A stretch of 64,000 nt of DNA from Croceibacterium soli (GTDB taxonomy: Bacteria; Pseudomonadota; Alphaproteobacteria; Sphingomonadales; Sphingomonadaceae), in the NCBI RefSeq assembly GCF_009828065.1, contig NZ_WTYK01000004.1, positions 310,001 through 374,000 on the forward strand, given 5' to 3'. Numbering within the stretch: the stretch's first letter is position 1; every line of letters starts with the position of its first letter. This document shows positions 43,986 to 51,749 of the stretch, piece after piece. The notes beneath the pieces are model-generated. The model was given only the letters and a program-made list of their open reading frames with translations. It did no database searches and was not told the origin of the DNA. The position numbers and the translations under genes were made by a program.

Positions 43986-44173
43986 TAGCTCCTCGCACTC
44001 TGCGGCTTGTCTACCACACTTCCGCGGAAAAGCCTCGGACTTCGCCGATGACCGCTATGGGTCGAGCGGAACGGCTGCTGCCGCTGCGCAGTCGCATGAC
44101 GCGGCCAGCATCACACAGCCAGCGGTACATGGTCGTACCGGCTCTCCGAGCTACTCGGGAAGCCGGTGATAGC

Positions 44174-44617
44174 TCATATCTCCGTTCTCTCGGAAAGGGT
44201 CAGCGCGTCGTCTATGTCAACGCTAAGATAGCGCACTGTATTCTCGATGTTCGTATGGCCGAGCAGTATCTGCACCGCTCGCAGGTTTCCCGTTCCCTTG
44301 TAGATGAGCGAAGCCTTCGCTCGCCTCAACGAGTGGGTGCCGTACTCACGCTGATCCAGGCCGACGGTCGCAACCCATTCATCGACCAGCCGAGCATATT
44401 GCCGCGTGCTGAGGTGGCCGAGGTAGTCTACGCGGCTAGGAAAGAGGAAATCATGAATAGCGCCGCGACGGCGTGCCAGCCATGCCGTCAGGCTCTTTCG
44501 GGCTTCCGACACCGGCAGCAGGCGCGGCGGCTCAGAGACGGGCAGCCGCTCTGCCATCTTCGCCTCGGCTTCGACCAGTTGCCCCCTACAACTCCGATGG
44601 CGAGATAGGACCGCCAA
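44174..44617 (-). pseudogene. Tyrosine recombinase/integrase, N-terminally truncated
   Basis: About 147 codons of a tyrosine-recombinase catalytic domain. HLSTRQYARLVDEWVATVGL, THSLRRAKASLIYKGTGNLR, AVQILLGHTNIENTVRYL provide the HxLRR, the LGH histidine and the nucleophilic Tyr. The first catalytic Arg, which lies 80-100 residues before the HxLRR motif, and the whole core-binding domain are missing, and no good start codon is seen. It is probably a decayed integrase of the element that brought in this island. Confidence 0.78.
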
Positions 44618-44647
44618 GCGGAACGACGATCAACAGCCAACGCCGCT

Positions 44648-45475
44648 TCATGATAGCCGCCTCGCGAGCGCTTCGGCGATACCGCTCATCCCGGCGGCGT
44701 TCGGGTGCCAAGGCGCTCCGGAACCGGTGCCTGGAGCACCCACGCTCCACGACTGTTCGTGGCATGGGGTGCGACCTCGCGACAGCTCACCCGCCGGCAG
44801 CAGTTCGGCGCCGTTTTCCCGCGCCACACGAGCGGTTATGCGTGCAAGCCTCTCACCAAGCTGACGCATGCCTGCTGAAATCTCCGATGACAGCCGCAGT
44901 GCGGCGCAGGTCTCGCGCTCAGGGACAAGGGTCACGTAATCGACGAACACTAGTCTGGCCAGGGGAGCCCTTGATCGAACTTGCGCGACGATCTCACGCA
45001 AGTTGACCTCAAGTTTGCTCCAGTCTGCCTCATCGGGCATGCGGACCGGTGCGCACGGCTGCGCGGTCGCGGCAGGGTCGCAGGAGGCTGCAAACAGGTT
45101 GCCTACATAATTCACGTCGTTGCCACCAATCGTCAGCGTCACAAGCCGCGTATCTGACGTGAGCGCGTCCAATTGCGAGGGCAATTCGTCCCAAGGACCC
45201 AAAATATGGTCTGTGGTCGCGCCGCTGCACGTCACGTCAAAGAGACGGAGTCCGAGGGACTGAGCCAGCAAGGTGGGATAGCTGCGTTCATCGCGAGCGC
45301 AGCGCGCTGGCGTGCCTGCCTTAGGGCTGCCCAAACCTGGCCCCGCAGCAAACGAGCTGCCCATCGCGACATAGCTCCCTCCGATGGGGATAACGGGATG
45401 GAGGCTATCGGACAAGGTCGTACAAGCCGACAGTGCCGCGACGGCGAACGCGACCATAGCGTTCCTCATGCGCAT
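44648..45475 (-). CDS. SGNH/GDSL-type hydrolase lipoprotein
   Basis: A 275-residue exported hydrolase. The N-terminus has a lipoprotein signal (MVAFAVAALSACTTL, lipobox LSAC). The catalytic Ser lies in SYVAMGSSFAAGPGL, Gly/Asn of blocks II-III in FDVTCSGATTDH and TLTIGGNDVNYV, and the final His in APWHPNAAGMSGIA. The family hydrolyses esters; the substrate is not clear. Confidence 0.87.
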   Translation of the reverse strand: MRMRNAMVAFAVAALSACTTLSDSLHPVIPIGGSYVAMGSSFAAGPGLGSPKAGTPARCARDERSYPTLLAQSLGLRLFDVTCSGATTDHILGPWDELPSQLDALTSDTRLVTLTIGGNDVNYVGNLFAASCDPAATAQPCAPVRMPDEADWSKLEVNLREIVAQVRSRAPLARLVFVDYVTLVPERETCAALRLSSEISAGMRQLGERLARITARVARENGAELLPAGELSRGRTPCHEQSWSVGAPGTGSGAPWHPNAAGMSGIAEALARRLS

Positions 45476-45880
45476 ACTCCCTCCCAGCGTTTCAGAGCTC
45501 AGTCATCTTAAGCGGCCACACCCGGCAAACGATGGAGGTCTCAAGCTGATCGACTTCATCATCTTTATGGATGTCCCAATGCCCCGTTGACGAGCGGTAA
45601 CAGCATCGCGCCGCTGGTGAAACAGCTTGCGGCGACGCATGTCAGCCGGTGCAGTCTCGACTGGTAGCCAGCAAGAGCACGGCGGTGCTCCCTCAAGATG
45701 GCCACTTGGGTGCTGATCTAACGTCCGCTTAGAGGGCGCGCTTGCTATTCCCGGAATGACCTACATTGGGCGCGAAGCGGACGAAGAACAGCCGGCCGCC
45801 GCGCTGCTACCCAAGCGCTAGTTCTCAGGTGTCCTCTATGGGGGTGCTTGCAATTGGCGGTTTTCCGCCGATTTCGGAAA
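45476..45880. other. Gap without a supported gene (contains left 26-bp direct repeat)
   Basis: About 400 bases upstream of the second flanking cassette. Only short unsupported frames are present. The 26-bp direct repeat shared with 51624-51649 lies at 45811-45836. Confidence 0.5.
45811..45836 (+). repeat. 26-bp direct repeat, left of CBASS (possible att site)
   Basis: Begins CCAAGCGCTAGTTCTCAGG and ends GTCCTC; matches 51624-51649 at 25 of 26 positions (T instead of G after CAGG). The two copies enclose the second antitoxin-like gene and the whole CBASS operon. Confidence 0.8.
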
Positions 45881-46267
45881 TGGTGCCCCAAAGGCGACAA
45901 AAATGGGCACTCAAATCATTGGGAAATCATCCTGCCACGGCCCTGAACGGAGGATTGAAGCGCCTAACCTGGGGTGCTGAGCGTGCCGCTCTCACCAGAT
46001 GCATGATAAGCCAGACCTTAGATCGGCTTCCATCAGAAGCTCGGCTGCGTCATAACCTCGGCCATGGACAAAGCCACAAGCGATGCAGCGGGTATTCTGG
46101 CCACAATCAAGGCGCGGTTCGGATCGTTAGAGCTCGCGCAACGGTGGTTCGAGAAAGAGCCGGTGCCCGGCTTCAGCGGGCTGACGGCGCAACAGTTGGT
46201 CCTGGACGGACGGGCTGCGGAAGTCCGGGAGTACATCGCAGCGGTCGACGCCGGCATCCACGCCTAA
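45881..46267 (+). repeat. Island-flanking direct repeat, right copy
   Basis: Same orientation and layout as 34416-34801, including the GTGCCC/GGGCAC inverted repeat at the left end, the CTCTCACCAGATGCATGAT block and the 67-codon gene at the right end. The two copies have clearly diverged, so the duplication is not recent or each copy arrived separately. Confidence 0.9.
46064..46267 (+). CDS. Small MbcA/ParS/Xre-antitoxin-like (DUF2384-type) protein, copy 2
   Basis: A 67-residue paralogue of the gene at 34598. The conserved core WFEKEP-V-x-GFSG-x-TAQQLVLDGRAAE is kept, and changes are mostly conservative (L/V, F/Y). Retention of the reading frame despite nucleotide divergence suggests selection on the protein. 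It lies inside the 26-bp repeat-bounded segment that holds CBASS and converges with the CapW-like gene. Confidence 0.6.
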   Translation: MDKATSDAAGILATIKARFGSLELAQRWFEKEPVPGFSGLTAQQLVLDGRAAEVREYIAAVDAGIHA

Positions 46268-46458
46268 GAAGCCATAGCTCAGCTCACGACAGAAACTTGG
46301 CCGAGCGCCGCCGATCTGCTCATGGCTCCGACACCTGCGAGGGCTGCCAATTGGCGATCCGCAATCCGAACGCCGGCTTAGGCCCGGGCCGCAGCCGGGG
46401 AAAGCGGCTCCAAGAAGGAGGCGAGTCAGCGCACGCGCCCCCGAGGGCTAGAGGTTTG

Positions 46459-47343
46459 TCACAGAGACCAGTCAGCCCTGTTGAGGGCCGCCATGGTCTC
46501 CTCCTTGTTGGCCACGACGATGTGCTGACTGCGCGCTGGTTTCGTCTCGGGATTGTCCAGAAGGCCGAGGCGCTTAAGGACGTAGAACAACATCGCATAC
46601 CGCACGTCGAGACCCGCGATGCCGCTCGTCATGCCATAATCACGCTCCACGACCGATCGCTGCGCCGGGCCCAGATCAGGATGCGGCGTGATCTCGAGAC
46701 AGAAGCGCTCCTGCCAGAGTTCATCATGGTCGCCCCATAACCCTCCCTGATCCGGCGCGCGCGAGCCGAGAATGCGAGGGAGGAGAAAATCCTTGAAGCA
46801 CTCCGTCACGTGACAGTAGGCGCGCGCGTGCCACCTCAGGCCGTCGAAGCCAAACGCATGAGGGGTAATCCTGCGCCATATCGGCTCCGGCCTGTCGCGG
46901 CTCATCGACTGGTAGCGGACCTCTAGCGAGCCCCTCGCTCGGATAGCATCGAGCACTGCCCGCAGGCATGCTGCGTCCATCTCACGCGCGGGCGTCAGGA
47001 CGATGTCGACGTCCGGCGGTGTACCAATCCAGGAATCCTCGGGCTCGACGATGCCTTCGGCAAGAGACCGCAGCCGCAGCAGATATTCCGATGGCGCGCC
47101 TTGAAGAAACGCAGGTCGGAATGACGGATTGGCGACGTAGCGCTTGAGGCGCGCATCGTAGATGGCGTTATCCGGGGCACGTCTCTGATACTCGGTCAGG
47201 TCGTTCGATGCCTGGGGCTCCGAGACCCCGAATACTCTCCGTATGTCGGAACGCCTTACCCCACCCTCCCAGGCAAGCTCGAATTCGATGAACTCGAGCC
47301 GGCGCTCGGCTCCCCATCGCAGGTTCTTAGCAGGATCTGACAT
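46459..47343 (-). CDS. WYL-domain transcription regulator, CapW/BrxR-like
   Basis: A 294-residue regulator. An N-terminal winged helix covers about residues 5-75 (LEFIEFELAWEGGVRRSDIR, RVFGVSEPQASNDLTEYQRR). A WYL-type domain follows at about 130-210 (GSLEVRYQSMSRDRPEPIWR, RITPHAFGFDGLRWHARAYC), with a C-terminal extension. The layout and the divergent position next to a CD-NTase match CapW repressors of CBASS operons and BrxR of BREX islands. It probably represses the operon by binding the palindrome between the two genes and lets go when it senses infection or DNA damage. Confidence 0.85.
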   Translation of the reverse strand: MSDPAKNLRWGAERRLEFIEFELAWEGGVRRSDIRRVFGVSEPQASNDLTEYQRRAPDNAIYDARLKRYVANPSFRPAFLQGAPSEYLLRLRSLAEGIVEPEDSWIGTPPDVDIVLTPAREMDAACLRAVLDAIRARGSLEVRYQSMSRDRPEPIWRRITPHAFGFDGLRWHARAYCHVTECFKDFLLPRILGSRAPDQGGLWGDHDELWQERFCLEITPHPDLGPAQRSVVERDYGMTSGIAGLDVRYAMLFYVLKRLGLLDNPETKPARSQHIVVANKEETMAALNRADWSL

Positions 47344-47367
47344 AGCGACTCCGGATACGTATGAAAA

Positions 47368-47398
47368 TTATATGGACACAGTTATTATACCCATATAA
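47368..47398. promoter_or_regulatory. Palindromic operator between capW-like gene and CBASS operon
   Basis: A perfect 8-bp inverted repeat, TTATATGG-N15-CCATATAA, in the AT-rich 124-base gap between the divergent genes. It is 25 bases from the regulator start codon and about 70 bases upstream of the CD-NTase. A -10-like TATAAA overlaps the right arm, so binding there would block the operon promoter. Confidence 0.75.
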
Positions 47399-47467
47399 AG
47401 ATTATGCCCAATCGCGAATCATGTCAATTCCGGCTCCGATCGCCGGGCTACCAGGGAGTTTGCCGAG

Positions 47468-48415
47468 ATGCCCCTCATTGACGCCCAGTTGCGGCGCTAT
47501 GACTCGAACGTGCTGCGGCTGCCTGCCGACAAGCGCAAGGAGTACCACCAGCAGGTCGATCGTCTGATCGAGAACCTGTGCACGAACATCCGGAACAAGA
47601 CCGACATTAAGATCACAAAGGTGGTGAAGGCTGGATCCTTCGCTAAGTTCACGATCCTGCGGCGCACCAAGACCGACCCCGTCGACGTTGATGTGGTGTT
47701 CTATATCGAGGGCAAGGACGTCGATGCAGAAACCTTCGAGAGTCTAAGCGAACAGATCCACGACCTGCTCATCAAGCAGTATCCGAACAAGTCGGTCGAG
47801 CATTTCGAGATCCAGCGCAAAGCTGCGACCGTGCGGTTCGTCGGCAGCGGCCTGAGCGTCGATATCGTGCCCGTGGTCGCGAACAACATTCGTGACGGCT
47901 ACGGATGGCAGTTCGACATCCATGACGGCTCGCGCGTGGAGACCTGCGCCCCATGTCAGATTAAGTTCGTGCGGGACCGGAAGGATGTCGACAAGGACCA
48001 CCGGACCCTAATCCGCCTAGCGAAGAAGTGGCGCAACCACGTCGAAATCAAGCCGCTGAAGTCCTTCGCGATCGAGCTCATTCTCGCTTATCTGCTCGAC
48101 AGGGACGGTCCCGGCGGGAGCATCGAGCGCAAATTCTGCAACTTCCTCCTCTACATCGCGCAGAGCGGCCTCAAGGAAACCATTTCGTTTCCCGAAAACA
48201 GCATCTTCCAGCCACAGTTCAGCGACCCAGTTGTGATCATCGATCCGGTCTGCAGCACGAACAACGTCGCGAGTCGCATCAGCGAAGAGGAGCGGCAGCA
48301 AATCGTCGCCGCCGCCACCGAGGCTTGGGAAGTCGCGCACTTCGCGTCCGTCGAGCACGACCCTGAGCACTGGAAGGAAATCTTCGGCCCCCGCTTCAGC
48401 ACGGAGGACGCGTGA
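47468..48415 (+). CDS. CBASS CD-NTase (cGAS/DncV-like nucleotidyltransferase)
   Basis: A 315-residue nucleotidyltransferase that is expected to make a cyclic oligonucleotide signal on phage infection. The active site is AGSFAKFTILRRTKTDPVDV followed by DVVFYIEG: Gly56-Ser57, then Asp73 and Asp75; the third Asp is Asp132 in LSVDIVPVV. The C-terminal helical domain with LIRLAKKWRNHVEIKPLKSF matches OAS-like CD-NTases. It is followed by HORMA and TRIP13 genes, which activate and reset this class of enzyme. The cyclic product cannot be read from sequence. Confidence 0.93.
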   Translation: MPLIDAQLRRYDSNVLRLPADKRKEYHQQVDRLIENLCTNIRNKTDIKITKVVKAGSFAKFTILRRTKTDPVDVDVVFYIEGKDVDAETFESLSEQIHDLLIKQYPNKSVEHFEIQRKAATVRFVGSGLSVDIVPVVANNIRDGYGWQFDIHDGSRVETCAPCQIKFVRDRKDVDKDHRTLIRLAKKWRNHVEIKPLKSFAIELILAYLLDRDGPGGSIERKFCNFLLYIAQSGLKETISFPENSIFQPQFSDPVVIIDPVCSTNNVASRISEEERQQIVAAATEAWEVAHFASVEHDPEHWKEIFGPRFSTEDA

Positions 48416-48906
48416 TGAACACCGCCACCAGGACCGCGACCTACACCGAGGTCGACGTCGTCAACGTCGTGCGCCGGGTAAAGGCCGATCTCATCATGAT
48501 CGCCGATAGCACCGGGGCCATAACGCGCGACGAGGCCTCGCAATATGCGAAGGATATCGAGGTCCTTCTCGTCAGCGGATACCTGCGGAAGGTCGACCTA
48601 ACCCTCCTCTCCTACGGCGTCGAAAAGACCGCGGTGCAGTACACCGTCGACACCAACACGGGATTACTCACGTCGAGCAGGCCCGGCGGGGTCCTGTGGC
48701 CGCGGGTGGCCGGGGCGTATTTGAGGATTATCCTCTTCTACACCGACGATTACGACGACGAGGCCAGGCGCAAGTTAAGCCATCGCCTCGAGATCGCCTG
48801 GAGTCCTACCAGCGCGGACACCAGTCATTCGACACTCACTCCGGCTGGCGGCCGCGACTACACCAGCAACTCCTTCGGCATGCAGCGCAAGGACTGGACC
48901 CAGTGA
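48415..48906 (+). CDS. CBASS HORMA-domain protein (Cap7-like)
   Basis: A 163-residue protein. The start is the ATG at 48415, which overlaps the CD-NTase stop by one base and follows GGAGG. Its length, the helix YTEVDVVNVVRRVKADLIMI, strands in AVQYTVDTNTGLLTS, the DDYDDEARRKLSHRLEIAW segment, and the position between CD-NTase and TRIP13 fit a bacterial HORMA protein. These bind a phage peptide and then switch on the CD-NTase. Primary-sequence similarity in this family is weak, so the call relies partly on context. Confidence 0.82.
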   Translation: MNTATRTATYTEVDVVNVVRRVKADLIMIADSTGAITRDEASQYAKDIEVLLVSGYLRKVDLTLLSYGVEKTAVQYTVDTNTGLLTSSRPGGVLWPRVAGAYLRIILFYTDDYDDEARRKLSHRLEIAWSPTSADTSHSTLTPAGGRDYTSNSFGMQRKDWTQ

Positions 48907-49799
48907 CCCCCACCAAGATCTTCGACTACGAGACGGTCGTGCCCGACGAGGCGCTATCAGGCCGCGAACACTACCTGATCGGCTTCGAGGCTAGGCATCA
49001 GCGGGTGCGTGACCAGCTCAACCTGCTGCTCCATGCTGACCGTTTGGGCGTATGGAGCAAGAAGCACCATGGCACAGTCCTGCCGATCTGCGACCGTGTC
49101 GCCGATCAGTACCCCTTCATCGTCTTCCACGGCGACGTGGGGACCGGCAAGACCGCCGCCGCCGAATGCATAGCGAATAGGCTCCTGACTGATGCCGGAA
49201 CTGAGGATTCCATGCTGTTCCGGCTGTCCAACCGGGTCCGCGGAAGTGGGCTTGTCGGCGAGATGGGAACGTTGCTGGGCGAGGCCTTCGAGAAGGTCGT
49301 CAAGTCCGTCGGCAAGCATCGGCGCGCGGTGCTCATTATTGATGAGGGCGATAGCATCGCAGCCTCGAGGGCGCAGGACCACAGCCACCATGAGGACAAG
49401 GTGGCCGTCAACACGCTAATTCAGGGCATCGATGACATGCGCCGCCTCGGGGGTCGCGTCGCGGTCATCCTGTGCACCAATCGGCTTTCCGCGCTCGACC
49501 CGGCCCTGCTGCGGCGAGCCGCGCTGGTCGAGGGGTTCGGCAGGCCGACGGACGAAGAACGCGGCGCCTTGCTCCAAATGGATCTCGATGGCCTGACGCT
49601 CAGCCACGAGGAACTCGCGGAGCTCATCGCCATCACTGGGCCGGACGGCGACCGGCCGGGGTGGACCTTTTCCGACTTCCGAACCCGGTTTTATCCGTTA
49701 GCTGTCGCCAAGGCGTTTCCCGATGAGGCGCTGACCTTCGCCCTGCTGAGAGCTGCCGCGCTCGAGAGCGGGCCATCCCGCGTGATGGAGGACCGCTGA
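48903..49799 (+). CDS. CBASS TRIP13/Pch2-like AAA+ ATPase (Cap6-like)
   Basis: A 298-residue AAA+ protein. The GTG start at 48903 overlaps the HORMA stop (GTGA). Walker A is FHGDVGTGKTAAAE (about residues 76-89), Walker B is AVLIIDEGDSIAAS (142-155), and sensor 1 is VAVILCTNRL. It has the short N-terminal part typical of Pch2-type remodellers. It is expected to disassemble the active HORMA-CD-NTase complex and so keep the system silent. Confidence 0.92.
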   Translation: MTPTKIFDYETVVPDEALSGREHYLIGFEARHQRVRDQLNLLLHADRLGVWSKKHHGTVLPICDRVADQYPFIVFHGDVGTGKTAAAECIANRLLTDAGTEDSMLFRLSNRVRGSGLVGEMGTLLGEAFEKVVKSVGKHRRAVLIIDEGDSIAASRAQDHSHHEDKVAVNTLIQGIDDMRRLGGRVAVILCTNRLSALDPALLRRAALVEGFGRPTDEERGALLQMDLDGLTLSHEELAELIAITGPDGDRPGWTFSDFRTRFYPLAVAKAFPDEALTFALLRAAALESGPSRVMEDR

Positions 49800-50962
49800 T
49801 GAGCCGCTCCCCGATCGCCGGCCGCCGGATTCACATCTCTGGCAGCATTTCGGCCGATCCGACTGTGGCGAACCCCGCAGACGTAGAAGGCGCGCAGAAG
49901 CTCGTTGCTGGCCTCGTGCGTGCGCTTATGCGCAAAGGGGCAAACTTCGTCGTCCCAGTCGATGCCGAACCGAAACGCGCCGATGGCTATTCCATTTGCT
50001 TCGATTGGATCGTCTGGCAGGCGATCAGCGATGGACTAGCGCTTCGGCCGGCCGGAACGCCCGGCCCGCTCGCTGTAGGCGTGCTTCACCACAAGACCGA
50101 GGAGCAGATCCCCGTGGACCGCGTCGCTCTGTGGGATGAGCTGCGCGACGGGCCCAACGTCAAGCTCGAGAGCGCCGCGCAATGGAACATGGCGAGCAAG
50201 CGGATGGAGGCCCAGGCCCGCTACGGCGACATCCTGATCACCTTCGGTGGGGCGGAGGGGGTGATCTACCTCGCAAACCTCTATCACGAGGCGGGTCGGC
50301 CCGTGGTGCCGCTCGACCTTGCGCTCGTGAGCGAGGGGGAAGGCAGTCGCAGGCTGAACGCCTGGGGAATGGCGAGCTCCAGCAGCAGGAAGCTGTTCCA
50401 GCTGGCCGACGGTGGCAATCCGCACGACTGGATGAACCGCATCCGCTTTCCCGCGCGCCGGACTGTCGAGCAGCGGATCGAGACGCTGGTTGATCTGATC
50501 GAAGCCCTCGAAAGGCCGCGGGCCTTCGCAGTACGCCTGCTCAACGATGAGCATGCCGAATACCCAGCGGTGCAGGACTTCTTCGACAACGTCGTGCGGC
50601 CGGTCGTTGAGGACGACCTCGGCTACCGGCTGGCGATCATTGACGGCCGCCAAGCTTACGATCATGCGCGCATCGACCAGGAGATCTTTGCCAAGCTCCA
50701 CAGGTCCGCGCTCACGATCGCGGACCTCACCGGCAGTAGGCCCAACTGCTTCCTCGAACTCGGTTATTCGCTGGGAAGGACGCTGCCGACCGTGGTGACG
50801 GCGCGGAAAGGCTTCGACACCCCATTCGACATCGCGACGTTCGCGGGGCATCACTGGAAAGCGTCGGGCGACACCAGCGATCGTCGGCGCGCGTTCAAGG
50901 AACACCTGGAGGCCGTGCGTAACCGGCCGCCGCTCGTCGAAAGCGAAGGATTGCTGCAATGA
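49799..50962 (+). CDS. Predicted CBASS effector: SLOG-like plus nucleoside-deoxyribosyltransferase-like domains
   Basis: A 387-residue protein in the effector position. Its start overlaps the TRIP13 stop by one base. The N-terminal domain (about residues 8-175) looks like a SLOG/TIR-like Rossmann fold: IHISGSIS, YGDILITFGGAEGVIYLANL and HEAGRPVVPLD. A second domain (about 240-355) resembles nucleoside 2-deoxyribosyltransferases and related NAD-cleaving folds: AFAVRLL, ALTIADLTGSRPNCFLELGY with Asp309 and Glu320, then GRTLPTVV. A ligand-sensing SLOG plus a glycosidase-like domain predicts nucleotide or NAD depletion. No NucC, phospholipase or membrane effector is present. Confidence 0.65.
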   Translation: MSRSPIAGRRIHISGSISADPTVANPADVEGAQKLVAGLVRALMRKGANFVVPVDAEPKRADGYSICFDWIVWQAISDGLALRPAGTPGPLAVGVLHHKTEEQIPVDRVALWDELRDGPNVKLESAAQWNMASKRMEAQARYGDILITFGGAEGVIYLANLYHEAGRPVVPLDLALVSEGEGSRRLNAWGMASSSSRKLFQLADGGNPHDWMNRIRFPARRTVEQRIETLVDLIEALERPRAFAVRLLNDEHAEYPAVQDFFDNVVRPVVEDDLGYRLAIIDGRQAYDHARIDQEIFAKLHRSALTIADLTGSRPNCFLELGYSLGRTLPTVVTARKGFDTPFDIATFAGHHWKASGDTSDRRRAFKEHLEAVRNRPPLVESEGLLQ

Positions 50963-51519
50963 CCGAGAGCCGTCAGGAAGTCTTCGTTTCGGTGGACGTG
51001 GAAACTTCGGGACCGATCCCGGGCGTCTACAGCATGCTCTCAATCGGGGCGTGCCTGGTCGACCGACCGGAGACGACCTTCACCGCACTGCTGCAGCCGA
51101 TCAGTGACGCGTTCGACATGGACGCGCTCGCGGTAACGGGCATGTCGCTCGAAGAACTAAGGATCAGCGGAATGACGCCGGACGAGGCGATGACGGGATT
51201 CGCCAGGTGGGTCGAGGCGTCGGCGGGACCTGACGCAACGCCGGTCTTCGTAGGCTTCAACGCGCCGTTCGATTGGTCCTTCGTCAATTACTACTTCCAC
51301 CGGTTCATCGGCTCGAATCCTTTCGGTTTCACCGCGCTCGACATCAAGGCGCTCTACATGGGCGCGACCTGCTGCGATTGGAGCAACACGCGTTCGAGCC
51401 GCATCGCGGCGCATCTGAAACCTGAGCTGAAGGGCGACCATGATGCCCTTCACGACGCGCTTTATCAAGCCGAGCTGTTTCGCTTGATCCGCCAAATAAC
51501 GACTGTCGTGAGAGTGTAA
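50959..51519 (+). CDS. DEDDh 3'-5' exonuclease, CBASS accessory (Cap18-like)
   Basis: A 186-residue DnaQ-fold exonuclease. Exo I is VSVDVETSG (Asp13, Glu15), Exo II is FVGFNAPFDWSFV (Asp105), and Exo III is GDHDALHDALYQAELF with His161 and Asp166. All four acidic residues and the His of the DEDDh group are present, so it should be active. It overlaps the effector stop (ATGA). A DEDD exonuclease called Cap18 is a known accessory of some CBASS loci; whether this one belongs to the same group needs alignment. Confidence 0.88.
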   Translation: MTESRQEVFVSVDVETSGPIPGVYSMLSIGACLVDRPETTFTALLQPISDAFDMDALAVTGMSLEELRISGMTPDEAMTGFARWVEASAGPDATPVFVGFNAPFDWSFVNYYFHRFIGSNPFGFTALDIKALYMGATCCDWSNTRSSRIAAHLKPELKGDHDALHDALYQAELFRLIRQITTVVRV

Positions 51520-51623
51520 TCTCTCTCATCAGAACGTTCGGATCTACGCCCTAAAGGCGGCGCTTTTTCGCACGCAGCAGCCAAAATTAGCGGCTGCTTT
51601 CGTCGCTCCCACGGCATTTCTCT

Positions 51624-51649
51624 CCAAGCGCTAGTTCTCAGGGGTCCTC
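51624..51649 (+). repeat. 26-bp direct repeat, right of CBASS (possible att site)
   Basis: CCAAGCGCTAGTTCTCAGG then GGTCCTC, matching 45811-45836 except one base. It lies in the 230-base gap after the last CBASS gene, before the RecD-like gene. No tRNA overlaps it. Confidence 0.8.
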
Positions 51650-51749
51650 GCACTGGGCGTTCGGCGCTTCGCTCGATCAACAAAGACGAGCTTGCTGGTG
51701 CTTCGCGTAGGGCTGGGACTAACTCGCAAAGCCGAGGCGCAAGCTCCAT

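Noticed and set aside
46459-47343. WYL protein as a BREX regulator (BrxR)
   Set aside because: No brx or pgl genes are present; the adjacent operon is CBASS, so a CapW-type role is preferred.
51624-51649. 26-bp repeat as the 3' end of a tRNA or tmRNA gene
   Set aside because: No cloverleaf arms or CCA-type end can be drawn around either copy.
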